Of a DNA stretch of 64,000 nucleotides, positions 10,465 to 19,692 are shown in pieces. The stretch lies in contig SHVU01000003.1 in assembly GCA_009691105.1 (NCBI GenBank), positions 21,307 to 85,306 of the forward strand, read 5' to 3'. The first letter of the stretch is position 1. The number at the start of each line of letters is the position of its first letter. Origin of the DNA: Rhodospirillales bacterium. Lineage in GTDB: Bacteria; Pseudomonadota; Alphaproteobacteria; Rhodospirillales; SHVU01. Under the pieces are notes generated by a model. The model saw nothing but the letters and a program-made list of their open reading frames with translations, searched no databases and was not told the DNA's origin. The position numbers and the translations under genes are program-made.

Positions 10465-11613
10465 TCAGGCCCGGGCCGCGACCAGCGGCTTGCCGGGCAC
10501 GCCGCTCGCGATGCCGAGCTCGGCCATGACCGCGCGCACCGCCGCAACGACGTTCGCCATATCGCGTTCGTCGAGGCGGCCGATGCAGCCGATTCGGAAC
10601 GTATCTGCGGTCGTGACCTTGCCGGGATAGATCAAGTAGCCGCGCTGGCGCAGGGCTTCGTAAAAGGTCTCGAAGCTGTAATGCGGATCGGCCGGCGGAT
10701 GGAACGTGACGATGATCGGGGCCTGCAACGCGGCGGGCAGCAAGGCTTCGAATCCCAGATCAGCCATGCCGCTGACCAGCACACTGCAATTCTTCGCGTA
10801 CCGCGCGCCGCGTCCGGCGATCCCACCCTCGGCCACAAAGGTTTCAAGGGCGCGGTCGAGGGCGGCGATGACATGGGTCGGCGGCGTATGGCGCCACTGG
10901 GCGGTCTTCTCCATGTAGACCCAGTGGTCATGGAGATCAAAGCTCAAGGAGCGAGCGTTGCCGGCGGAGCTTTGGAGCGCTGCCGTCCGGATGATCGCAA
11001 AGCCCATGCCAGGAACGCCTTCGAGGCATTTTCCGGAAGACGCGATGATGGCGTCGAATGGAACCTGGCGCGCATCCAACGGGATCGCGCCGAACGCGCT
11101 CATGGCATCGACGATCAAGCGCCGGCCGAGCTTGGCGACGACCGCGGCGATCGCCGATACCGGATTGAGAATGCCCGACGTCGTCTCGCACAAGACGGCC
11201 ACGACATGGCCGATGGCTGGATCGGCGGCGAGCCGCGCTTCGACCGCTGCAGCGTCGGTCGGCACGTCTTCGGGCGTTTCCAAAACGACCGGGAGGCGGC
11301 CGATGAGTTCGAGAATCTTGGCGATGCGCTGTCCGTAGGCGCCGTTGATGAGAACCAGGACCTTGCCGGACGGCGGAACGAGCGTGGCGAGGGTCGCCTC
11401 GACGATCATGGTGCCGCTGCCCTGAAGCGGCACGCAGACGTGGGTGCCTTGGCCGCCAGCGATCGCCGTCAGGCGCTCGCGAACCAGGCCGTTCATGGCG
11501 ATGAAATCGCGGTCGCGCGAACCCCAATCGCGGAGCATCGCCTGGCGCGTTTCCAAGGCGGTGGTCAGCGGGCCTGGCGTCAACAGCAAGGGCTCGCGGC
11601 GGTCGCTCGACAT
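10465..11613 (-). CDS. phnW: PLP-dependent aminotransferase, 2-aminoethylphosphonate-pyruvate transaminase (PhnW)-like
   Basis: LLLTPGPLTTALETRQAMLRDWGSRD, VDAMSAFGAIPLD, SSGKCLEGVPGMGF lysine motif. Confidence 0.78.
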   Translation of the reverse strand: MSSDRREPLLLTPGPLTTALETRQAMLRDWGSRDRDFIAMNGLVRERLTAIAGGQGTHVCVPLQGSGTMIVEATLATLVPPSGKVLVLINGAYGQRIAKILELIGRLPVVLETPEDVPTDAAAVEARLAADPAIGHVVAVLCETTSGILNPVSAIAAVVAKLGRRLIVDAMSAFGAIPLDARQVPFDAIIASSGKCLEGVPGMGFAIIRTAALQSSAGNARSLSFDLHDHWVYMEKTAQWRHTPPTHVIAALDRALETFVAEGGIAGRGARYAKNCSVLVSGMADLGFEALLPAALQAPIIVTFHPPADPHYSFETFYEALRQRGYLIYPGKVTTADTFRIGCIGRLDERDMANVVAAVRAVMAELGIASGVPGKPLVAARA

Positions 11614-11696
11614 GATGTAAAACCCCGAAGGAACGCGCGAATTAGCGCAGATTTCTTCCGCTCCGGCAACAAAGCTGTCACAGTTCGCGACGGCCC

Positions 11697-12719
11697 ATGA
11701 ACACCTTCGGCAACTCGTTTGGGGATGCTACCTTCGGCATCGAGCACGGCGGCGACACGGCCGAAGCCGAGGCTAGCTACGGCCGGCCGCGCGACGGTTG
11801 GATCGACCTTTCGACCGGCATCAACCCCGACGCTTATACGGTCGGCGACTGGCCGGCGGCGTGGACGCACCGGCTTCCAGACAAAGCTCTCTATCGCGCC
11901 TTGAACGATGCTGCCGCGGCCTGTTTCGCGATCGCGCCGGATCGGCTTGTTGCGACACCAGGAACCCAGGCGGCCATTCAGGGGTTGCCGCGCCTGCGGA
12001 CTCTGGCACGGGTCGCGGTCGTCGGTCCGACCTATGGCGAGCACGAACGCGCCTGGCGTGCCACCGGACACGACGTCGTCATCGTGCCCACTCTCGATGA
12101 TGCGGTCGACGCCGACGTGATCGTCGTCACCAATCCCAACAACCCTGACGGACGTCGCATCGATCCCGACCACTTGCGAGCCGTAGCGCGGCGGATCGGC
12201 GCGAAGGGCGGCTGGCTGGTCGTCGATGAAGCTTTCGCCGACGCGACGCCCGACATCAGCGTCGTGGGTCAGGCCGGCGACGACGGCTTGATCGTTCTTC
12301 GCTCCTTCGGAAAATTCTTCGGGCTTGCCGGACTTCGCTTGGGATTTGTCGCCGGCGCGCCGGCCGTTCTCGCGCCGCTGGCCGCGGCGCTCGGGCCTTG
12401 GGCGGTGGCGGGTCCCGCGGCGGGTGTGGGCGCCCGGGCGCTCGCCGATCGCGCGTGGATCGCAGCGACGCGGCTTAAACTGCGCGAGGCCTCGACGCGG
12501 CTGCAATCACTGCTGACGCTCCACGGCCTCACGCTTGTCGGCGCAACGTCGTATTTCTGTCTCGTCGAGACGGATAGGGCGCCCGATGTTTTCGCGCGTT
12601 TAGCGCGGACTGGAATTCTGGTTCGGGTATTCGCGGCCGCGCCGCGTTGGCTTCGTATCGGCTTGCCGGGTGACGCGGTTGCCTGGCAACGCCTTGAGGC
12701 AGCCCTCGAACAGCGTTAA
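11697..12719 (+). CDS. cobC: Threonine-phosphate decarboxylase / CobC-like aminotransferase (cobalamin biosynthesis)
   Basis: HGGDTAEAEASYGRPRDGWIDLSTGINPDAY; VLRSFGKFFGLAGLRLGFVAG PLP-Lys motif. Confidence 0.85.
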   Translation: MNTFGNSFGDATFGIEHGGDTAEAEASYGRPRDGWIDLSTGINPDAYTVGDWPAAWTHRLPDKALYRALNDAAAACFAIAPDRLVATPGTQAAIQGLPRLRTLARVAVVGPTYGEHERAWRATGHDVVIVPTLDDAVDADVIVVTNPNNPDGRRIDPDHLRAVARRIGAKGGWLVVDEAFADATPDISVVGQAGDDGLIVLRSFGKFFGLAGLRLGFVAGAPAVLAPLAAALGPWAVAGPAAGVGARALADRAWIAATRLKLREASTRLQSLLTLHGLTLVGATSYFCLVETDRAPDVFARLARTGILVRVFAAAPRWLRIGLPGDAVAWQRLEAALEQR

Positions 12720-13432
12720 GCGAGAGCGACGATCTCGCCGTGGCGGCGGCAATCGGCCGACGCCAGCTCGACAAAGGCGTCGGTGACGCTCTCCGGCGGC
12801 TTCACGGTCTTGGCGTCTTCGCCAGGGAACGCTTCGGCCCGCATCCGGGTGCGGACAACGCCGGGACTGATCAGATTGACGCGGATCTTGGTTTTCGTGG
12901 TCTCGGCCGCATAGGTCAGGGCCAGGGCTTCGAGCGCCGCTTTGCTCGCCGTGTAAGGACCGAAATAGGCGATGGGGCCACGGGCAATTCCCGAGGTCAC
13001 GAAGATGGCGCGGCCCGAATCCGAGCGCCGGAGCAGCGGATCGAAGCTGCGGATCAAGCGCCAGTTGGCGGTGACGTTCAGGCCGATCGTCTTTTCCCAC
13101 GGCTCGGGCGCGACGTGGATCAACGGGCTGACCGGACCAAGCTGCGCGGCATTGCCGACCATGACGTCGAGACGGCGGAACCGCTCGTTGATGGCGCCGC
13201 CGATGCGGTCGATGGCGGCGAAGTCGGAAAGATCGGCGACCACCAGCGTGACTTGGCCGCCGGCCCCGCGGATTTCGTCGTCGAGTTCTTCGAGCCCGCC
13301 CTTGGTTCGCGCCAAAGCGATGACATGCGCGCCTTCGTCGGCGAAGCGCCGGGCCACGGCACGGCCGATGCCGCGCGACGCTCCGGTAACGAGGGCGATA
13401 CGGCCCTCGAGCCGGGCTGCGGCGGGGCTCAT
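12716..13432 (-). CDS. SDR family oxidoreductase
   Basis: ALVTGASRGIGRAVARRFADEG Rossmann motif; YTASKAALEAL; start ATG overlaps purF stop (ATGA). Confidence 0.9.
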   Translation of the reverse strand: MSPAAARLEGRIALVTGASRGIGRAVARRFADEGAHVIALARTKGGLEELDDEIRGAGGQVTLVVADLSDFAAIDRIGGAINERFRRLDVMVGNAAQLGPVSPLIHVAPEPWEKTIGLNVTANWRLIRSFDPLLRRSDSGRAIFVTSGIARGPIAYFGPYTASKAALEALALTYAAETTKTKIRVNLISPGVVRTRMRAEAFPGEDAKTVKPPESVTDAFVELASADCRRHGEIVALA

Positions 13433-14898
13433 TCGCGGTCGACGAGAAGGGAAAGTTGGGCGGGGAAGGGACCGCCGTTGCGGTCGGTCAGCGGCGTCGG
13501 ATAGTCGCCGGTGAAACAGGCGTCGCAATAGCGCGGAGCGCGCGCGTCGCGCTTCGGCTCGCCGACGGCGCGATAGAGGCCGTCCATGGAAATGAAGGCG
13601 AGGCTGTCGACCTTGAGGCGATCCGCCATGGCTTTGAGATCATGTTGCGCCGCCATGAGCTGTTCGCGCTCCGGCGTGTCGATCCCATAGAAGCAAGAAT
13701 GCGCGATCGGCGGGCTGGAGACACGCATATGCACTTCGGTCGCGCCGGCGCCACGCACCATCTCGACGATTTTGAGTGATGTCGTGCCGCGCACGATCGA
13801 ATCGTCCACCAAGATGACACGCTTGCCTTGCAGTTGGCGCGGGTTGGGATTGTGTTTGAGCCGCACGCCCAAGTGCCGGATGTGGTCGGACGGTTCGATG
13901 AAGGTCCGGCCGACGTAATGGTTGCGGACGATGCCAAGCTCGAATGGAATCTTCGCCTGTTCGGCATAACCGAGTGCCGCGGGCACACCCGAATCGGGAA
14001 CCGGCACGACCATGTCGGCATCGACATGGCTTTCCCTGGCCAGCTCGGCGCCGATCTTCTTGCGAACCGCGTAGATGTTGCGGCCCTCGACGATCGAATC
14101 GGGGCGGGCGAAATAGATGAATTCGAAAATGCAGAAGCGGTTGGAGGCTTTGGTGAAGGGTTTGATCGAGCGGACGCCGTCTCGGCTGATCATGATGATC
14201 TCGCCTGGCTCGACGTCGCGGATGAACCGCGCCCCGATGATGTCGAAGGCGCAGGATTCGGACGCCAGCACGTATGCATCGCCGAGCCGGCCCAAGGCCA
14301 GCGGGCGGACGCCAATCGGGTCGCGGACGCCGATCAGCGTGTCGTGGGTGAGCGCGACGAGGGAATAGGCGCCTTCGATCTGCTTGAGGGCGTCGATCAG
14401 CCGGTCGACGACGGTGGCGAATTCGCTGGTGGCGATCAGGTGGACGATGACTTCGGTGTCGGTCGTCGACTGGAAGATGCAGCCGCGGCGGACCAAAGCC
14501 TTCCGAAGGGCATAGGCGTTGGTGAGGTTGCCGTTGTGACCGATGGCAAGGCCGCCGAACTCGAACTCGGCGAAGAGCGGCTGAACGTTGCGCAGGACCG
14601 TGCTGCCGGTCGTCGAATAGCGGTTGTGGCCGATGGCCATCGACCCGGGCAGGCGCTCGACGACGTCCTTCGATCCGAAGATATCTCCGACTAGGCCCAT
14701 GGCCCGGTGGTGATGGAAGAGCTCGCCGTCGAAGGTGACGATACCGGCCGATTCTTGGCCGCGGTGTTGAAGGGCGTGGAGGCCGAGGGCGGTATGGGCG
14801 ACGGCGTCAGCTTGGCCGAAAATCCCGAAAATGCCGCACTCCTCGTGGAGGCGATCATCGTCGAATGGCGAAGTGCTGAGATTCGTGGTCTCGGTCAT
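13429..14898 (-). CDS. purF: Amidophosphoribosyltransferase
   Basis: HEECGIFGIFG N-terminal nucleophile region; VILVDDSIVRGTTSLKIV PRPP motif. Confidence 0.97.
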   Translation of the reverse strand: MTETTNLSTSPFDDDRLHEECGIFGIFGQADAVAHTALGLHALQHRGQESAGIVTFDGELFHHHRAMGLVGDIFGSKDVVERLPGSMAIGHNRYSTTGSTVLRNVQPLFAEFEFGGLAIGHNGNLTNAYALRKALVRRGCIFQSTTDTEVIVHLIATSEFATVVDRLIDALKQIEGAYSLVALTHDTLIGVRDPIGVRPLALGRLGDAYVLASESCAFDIIGARFIRDVEPGEIIMISRDGVRSIKPFTKASNRFCIFEFIYFARPDSIVEGRNIYAVRKKIGAELARESHVDADMVVPVPDSGVPAALGYAEQAKIPFELGIVRNHYVGRTFIEPSDHIRHLGVRLKHNPNPRQLQGKRVILVDDSIVRGTTSLKIVEMVRGAGATEVHMRVSSPPIAHSCFYGIDTPEREQLMAAQHDLKAMADRLKVDSLAFISMDGLYRAVGEPKRDARAPRYCDACFTGDYPTPLTDRNGGPFPAQLSLLVDRE

Positions 14899-14906
14899 CG
14901 CGTCCG

Positions 14907-15566
14907 CTATTTGGTTTCGATCAGGCGCTGCATGTCGCGTCGCTGTCTCTCGTCATAGGCCCCAGGCTCGCGGGCATTACCCGGTCGGGGCGCCGGGTTG
15001 AGAATGTCATGGAGCACATTCGGACTGGCCCCCATATTACTTTTTTTTTCGGCATTCGCATCCCTAGAGTCGGCGTCCTCTCCCATCGGAACGAGAGACT
15101 TCAAGAACGTCGCGCCGGCCTCGACGACGGGCCGCGATCGGCCGGGTTTCAGCCACTCTGGCCGTTCATCCGGTTCCCAGGTCCATTCGACGGCGATGAA
15201 GGCGAGGCAGACGAACGCGGCGCCCCGCACCACCCCGAAGAGGAACCCAAGCGATCGATCGACAATGGCGAGCGGGCTTTGGCGAATCCATCCCGAGACC
15301 GCTTTGGCAACGGTGGAACAGACGACGAGGCTCACCACGAAGATCGTTCCCAACGCCACCACATCGGAATAAATGCCGATATCGAGCCGCTGAAACCACG
15401 GCTGGGCATAGGGGAATCCATAAATAGTCGATAAAATCGCGCCCACCAGCCCACCGACCCACAGAACTTCCTTGGCGAAGCCGCGGCCGTAAGCGATCAG
15501 CGCCGACAGCAAAACGATGAGGGCGATGCCGATATCGGCGGCGTTGACGGCGGTGCTCTCATCCAT
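14907..15566 (-). CDS. cvpA: CvpA family protein
   Basis: AADIGIALIVLLSALIAYGRGFAKEVLWVGGLVGA; position beside purF. Confidence 0.88.
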   Translation of the reverse strand: MDESTAVNAADIGIALIVLLSALIAYGRGFAKEVLWVGGLVGAILSTIYGFPYAQPWFQRLDIGIYSDVVALGTIFVVSLVVCSTVAKAVSGWIRQSPLAIVDRSLGFLFGVVRGAAFVCLAFIAVEWTWEPDERPEWLKPGRSRPVVEAGATFLKSLVPMGEDADSRDANAEKKSNMGASPNVLHDILNPAPRPGNAREPGAYDERQRRDMQRLIETK

Positions 15567-16980
15567 GGCGAACGCGCTCCACGCCCGCGGCCTGGGGGCT
15601 ACGGCGACGGCGAATCGGAAAGCGCCCGACCAGGTCGCGTAGATGAGCGATTCGCTCGACGGTCATTCCGGCGGGTGAGCTGCCGCCTTCGCGTCCGGGA
15701 TGGGCCGCCAGCGCTTTGGTGAAGCCGAGCTTGGCGGCTTCGCGCAGCCGGCTTTCCGTCTGGGCAACAGCCCGAACTTCGCCCGACAAGGCGATCTCGC
15801 CGAAGATTACGGTTTCGGGCGGGACCGATTCGCCGCTGGCAGCCGAGACCAGCGCTGCGGCGACCGCAAGATCGGCGGCGGGCTCGGTGATTCGCAAGCC
15901 GCCGGCGACATTCAAATAGACGTCGTGGCCGGAGAGCGAGACACCGCACCGGGCCTCGAGAACGGCGAGGATCATCGCCAGCCGACCCGAATCCCATCCG
16001 ACGACGGTGCGACGCGGCTGGGGCAGGGCCGAGGGCGAGACCAAGGCTTGAAACTCGACGAGAAGCGGCCGGCTGCCTTCGAGGCCAGCGAAGACCGCCG
16101 TGCCGCTGGCGTTGGCGGCGCGCTCGCTCAGGAACAGCGACGAAGGGTTCGTGACTTCGGCGAGACCGCTGCCGGTCATCTCGAAGACCCCGATCTCGTT
16201 GGTGGCCCCGAAGCGATTCTTGACGGCGCGCAGGATGCGGAACTGCTGGCTCGACTCGCCCTCGAAATAGAGGACGGCATCAACCATGTGTTCGAGAACG
16301 CGGGGACCGGCAATCATGCCTTCCTTGGTGACGTGTCCGACCAGAATCACCGCAAATCCCCGGCGTTTGGCAAGGGTCGTCAGCTCGTGGGCCGAAGCCC
16401 GGACCTGGGCCACCGTGCCCGGCGCCGATTCGAGGCCCTCGACCGACATGGTCTGGATCGAATCGATGATGGCGACATCGGGTCGATCGGTGGCGTCGAG
16501 GCTGGCGACGATATCGGCGACGCTGGTGGCGGTGGCCAACTGGACGCCGGCTTTGGCGAGACCGAGCCGCTCGGCCCGCATGCGCACTTGGTCGATGGCC
16601 TCTTCGCCGGAGATGTAGGCAGTCTGGACCCGCGCGGCAAGTCCGGCCGCGGCCTGAAGAAGCAACGTCGATTTACCGATGCCCGGATCGCCGCCGACGA
16701 GAATCGCCGAGCCGGGGACCAGCCCGCCGCCGGTGACCCGGTCGAACTCGCCGATGCCGGTCGTATACCGCGCGGCGCGTTTCTGTTCGCCTTCGAGCGG
16801 CACGAACGTGACGCCGTGGCCGCCGACTCGCTTGGCGCCCCCGCTGCGGCTCCCACGACTGGCAATGGCTTTTTCTTCGACCAGGCTGTTCCACGCGCCG
16901 CAGGCATCACAGCGGCCGGCCCACTTGGCGTGGCCAGCCCCGCAGCTTTGGCAGACATACACGGTGCGGGCTTGGGCCAT
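15559..16980 (-). CDS. radA: DNA repair protein RadA
   Basis: YVCQSCGAGHAKWAGRCDACGAWNS zinc finger; GGDPGIGKSTLLLQ Walker A; KNRFGATNEIGVFEM. Confidence 0.97.
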   Translation of the reverse strand: MAQARTVYVCQSCGAGHAKWAGRCDACGAWNSLVEEKAIASRGSRSGGAKRVGGHGVTFVPLEGEQKRAARYTTGIGEFDRVTGGGLVPGSAILVGGDPGIGKSTLLLQAAAGLAARVQTAYISGEEAIDQVRMRAERLGLAKAGVQLATATSVADIVASLDATDRPDVAIIDSIQTMSVEGLESAPGTVAQVRASAHELTTLAKRRGFAVILVGHVTKEGMIAGPRVLEHMVDAVLYFEGESSQQFRILRAVKNRFGATNEIGVFEMTGSGLAEVTNPSSLFLSERAANASGTAVFAGLEGSRPLLVEFQALVSPSALPQPRRTVVGWDSGRLAMILAVLEARCGVSLSGHDVYLNVAGGLRITEPAADLAVAAALVSAASGESVPPETVIFGEIALSGEVRAVAQTESRLREAAKLGFTKALAAHPGREGGSSPAGMTVERIAHLRDLVGRFPIRRRRSPQAAGVERVRHG

Positions 16981-17018
16981 GACGATTTAGGCCCCGGGCG
17001 TCCGCGCCTGCCGGCCGG

Positions 17019-17795
17019 TCATAGGCGAACCGCCATTTTGATCGGTCCTTCGGCGCGGCCGTGAATGAACTGATCGACATAGTCGTTGCCGGACTTGTCG
17101 ATCGTCGAGGTCGGACCGGACCAGACGATCTTGCCGGCATGGATCATGGCGATCCGGTCGGAGATCTTGCGGGCGCTGGCCATGTCGTGAGTGATCGACA
17201 GCCCCGTTGCGCCGACGTCGCGGGTGATCTTGGCGATCAGGTCGTTGATGACGTCCGACATGATCGGATCGAGGCCAGTGGTCGGCTCGTCGAAGAAGAT
17301 GATCTCGGGTTCGGAGGCGATGGCGCGGGCCAAGCCGACGCGCTTCTTCATGCCGCCTGACAATTCGGCGGGCGACAGATCGGCGACCTCTGGTCCAAGG
17401 CCGACCTGGGACAGTTTGGCGATGGCGATCTCTTTGGCGGCGGCGCGCGTGGCGCGCTTTTGGGCGAGAAGGCCGAAGGCGACGTTCTCCCAGACCGGCA
17501 AGCTGTCGAACAGCGCCGCGCCCTGGAACAACATCCCGAACTTGCGATTGACCTGTTCGCGGTCGCGGCTCCGAAGCCCGATGACTTCTTGGCCGTCGAT
17601 CTGGATGCTGCCGGCGTCGGGTGGCAAGAGGCCCAAGATGCACTTCAACAGGACCGACTTGCCGACGCCCGAGCCGCCAATGATGACGACCGATTCGCCA
17701 ACCCCGACCTCGAGATCGACGCCGTCGAGGACGATCTTGCGATCGAACGATTTGCGGACGCCCTTCAAGCGGATCTTGGGGGCAGCGGCGCTCAT
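17019..17795 (-). CDS. mlaF: ABC transporter ATP-binding protein, Mla lipid-asymmetry type
   Basis: GGSGVGKSVLLKCILGLL, LSGGMKKRVGLARAIASEPEIIFFDEPTTGLDPIMSDVI. Confidence 0.9.
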   Translation of the reverse strand: MSAAAPKIRLKGVRKSFDRKIVLDGVDLEVGVGESVVIIGGSGVGKSVLLKCILGLLPPDAGSIQIDGQEVIGLRSRDREQVNRKFGMLFQGAALFDSLPVWENVAFGLLAQKRATRAAAKEIAIAKLSQVGLGPEVADLSPAELSGGMKKRVGLARAIASEPEIIFFDEPTTGLDPIMSDVINDLIAKITRDVGATGLSITHDMASARKISDRIAMIHAGKIVWSGPTSTIDKSGNDYVDQFIHGRAEGPIKMAVRL

Positions 17796-18565
17796 CGAGC
17801 GAAGAACATCTCGGTCAGGATGTAGTCGAAGCAGAGGATCAGGATCGATGCCGAGACCACGGCGTTGGTCGTGGCCGAGCCGACTCCTTGAGCGCCGCCG
17901 GCTGAGTGATAGCCGTGATAGCAGCCCATCAGCGTGACGATGAAGCCGAAGACGCTGGCTTTGACGAGACCCGAGATCACGTCCTGGAGTTGCAGGAAGT
18001 CCCAGGTGTTCTGCAGGTAATTGGCCGGGTTGAAGCCGAGCTTGTAGATCGAGACGAGATAGCCGCCGAAGACGCCGATGATGTCGGCGACGAAGACAAG
18101 AAGCGGCAGCATGGTGAGGCCGGCAAGGAGCCGCGGCGCCACCAGATATTTGAGCGGATTCGTCGACAGGGTTTCGAGGGCGTCGATCTGCTCGGTGACG
18201 CGCATCGTGCCGATCTCGGCGGCCATCGCGGCGCCGATCCGGCCTGCCACCATCAAGCCGCCGAGGACAGGCCCGAGCTCGCGGGTCATCGACAGGACGA
18301 CGACGTTGGCGATCGCGCCCTCGGCCGAAAATCGCGCGAAGCCGGTGTAGCTTTGCAGCGCCAGGACCATGCCGGTGAAGAGTGCGGTCAGCCCGACGAT
18401 CGGCATCGACAGATAGCCGATCTCGATCATCTGCCTGAGGATGACGCGGGCGTAGAACGGCGGCCGCACGATATGCGACAGCGCTGCGCCCGAGAACAGC
18501 GCGAGACGCCCAAGAGTCCCGACAAACTGCAGGAAGGTCCGGCCGATCGGTTGCAGGATCATCAT
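17792..18565 (-). CDS. mlaE: ABC transporter permease, MlaE family
   Basis: SYTGFARFSAEGAIANVVVLSMTRELGPVLGGLMVAGRIGAAMAAEIGTMRVTEQIDAL. Confidence 0.92.
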   Translation of the reverse strand: MMILQPIGRTFLQFVGTLGRLALFSGAALSHIVRPPFYARVILRQMIEIGYLSMPIVGLTALFTGMVLALQSYTGFARFSAEGAIANVVVLSMTRELGPVLGGLMVAGRIGAAMAAEIGTMRVTEQIDALETLSTNPLKYLVAPRLLAGLTMLPLLVFVADIIGVFGGYLVSIYKLGFNPANYLQNTWDFLQLQDVISGLVKASVFGFIVTLMGCYHGYHSAGGAQGVGSATTNAVVSASILILCFDYILTEMFFAR

Positions 18566-18574
18566 CGGGCCGGC

Positions 18575-19669
18575 TTACGCTCCGCCACGCCAGACGCGGT
18601 GATAGCGCCGGCCGAGACCGGTAAGAATTTCATAGCCGCTGCTGCCGGCGGCGGCGCCGACGTCATCGACGGCTTGATGGGGACCGATGAGATCGACGAG
18701 GGTCCCCGGCACGACGGCGGATGCCGGAAGCGCGGTGACGTCGAGGGTGATCAGATCCATGGAAACCCGTCCCACAATCGGCACCCGGATGTCGTCGAGA
18801 TAGGCGTTACCGCGATTGCTGAGCGACCGAAGATAGCCGTCGGCATAGCCCACCGCGACGGTGGCAAGTCTGCCGCGACGCCCTATTCGGTGGGTCGCAC
18901 CATATCCAACGGTCTCCATAGCGTCAACGTCGCGAGCCTGGAGAACCTTGGCTTGCAAGCGCACGACCGGCGCCATGGGATTGGGTTGTCCGGGCACCGG
19001 CACGATGCCGTAGAGAGCCGAACCCGGTCGCACGAGATCGGCGTGATACGCATCGCCCAGAAAAATTCCCGACGAATTGGCGAAGGATCGACGAGCGCTG
19101 GGCACAAGCCGCGTCGCTTCGCGGAAGAGGTTGAGCTGTTCGCGATTGAGCGGATGCTCGGGTTCGTCGGCGCAGGCGAGGTGGCTGATGAGCAGTCCAA
19201 CGCGCAAGCCGGCGATGAGATCCGGCTGCTCGGCGAGCCGACGCAGCTCGAACGGTGACAGCCCCAGGCGCCGCATCCCGGTGTCGATGTGAATGTCGGC
19301 CGTGCCGTCCTTCGGGCCGGTCGTTTTCCACGCCTCGATTTCGCCAAGACTGTTGAGCACGGGAATGAGCCGGTGCTCCGCAAAGACCGGTGCGGTGCCG
19401 GGCAGCAGACCATTGAGAACGTGAATATCGGCGTCGGGCAGGGCGCGGCGGAGAGCGATGCCCTCGCTGATATGGGCGACGAAGAACTGCCGGCAGCCAG
19501 CCCGTGCCAGGGCCGGTCCGACCTTGTCGGCGCCCAAGCCATACGCGTCGGCTTTGACGACCGCGCCAGCCTCGGCGCCTTTCAGGCGGCCGGCAACGAG
19601 CCGCCAGTTGGCGACGATGGCGTCGAGATCAATGGTCAGGATCGCGCCGGAGATCGCGGAAGCGTCCAT
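18575..19669 (-). CDS. alr: Alanine racemase
   Basis: AVVKADAYGLGADKVGPAL PLP-Lys motif; HIDTGMRRLGL; RVSMDLITLDV. Confidence 0.95.
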   Translation of the reverse strand: MDASAISGAILTIDLDAIVANWRLVAGRLKGAEAGAVVKADAYGLGADKVGPALARAGCRQFFVAHISEGIALRRALPDADIHVLNGLLPGTAPVFAEHRLIPVLNSLGEIEAWKTTGPKDGTADIHIDTGMRRLGLSPFELRRLAEQPDLIAGLRVGLLISHLACADEPEHPLNREQLNLFREATRLVPSARRSFANSSGIFLGDAYHADLVRPGSALYGIVPVPGQPNPMAPVVRLQAKVLQARDVDAMETVGYGATHRIGRRGRLATVAVGYADGYLRSLSNRGNAYLDDIRVPIVGRVSMDLITLDVTALPASAVVPGTLVDLIGPHQAVDDVGAAAGSSGYEILTGLGRRYHRVWRGGA

Positions 19670-19692
19670 GGCCGGATCTGACCGTGGCCGGG

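Noticed and set aside
17906-19258. 450-aa plus-strand ORF (and similar long antisense ORFs at 5302..6546, 12740..13504, 13828..14694, 15700..17064, 21258..22370)
   Set aside because: Charged Asp/Arg/Gly/His-rich reading frames opposite well-supported genes, typical of high-GC shadow ORFs.
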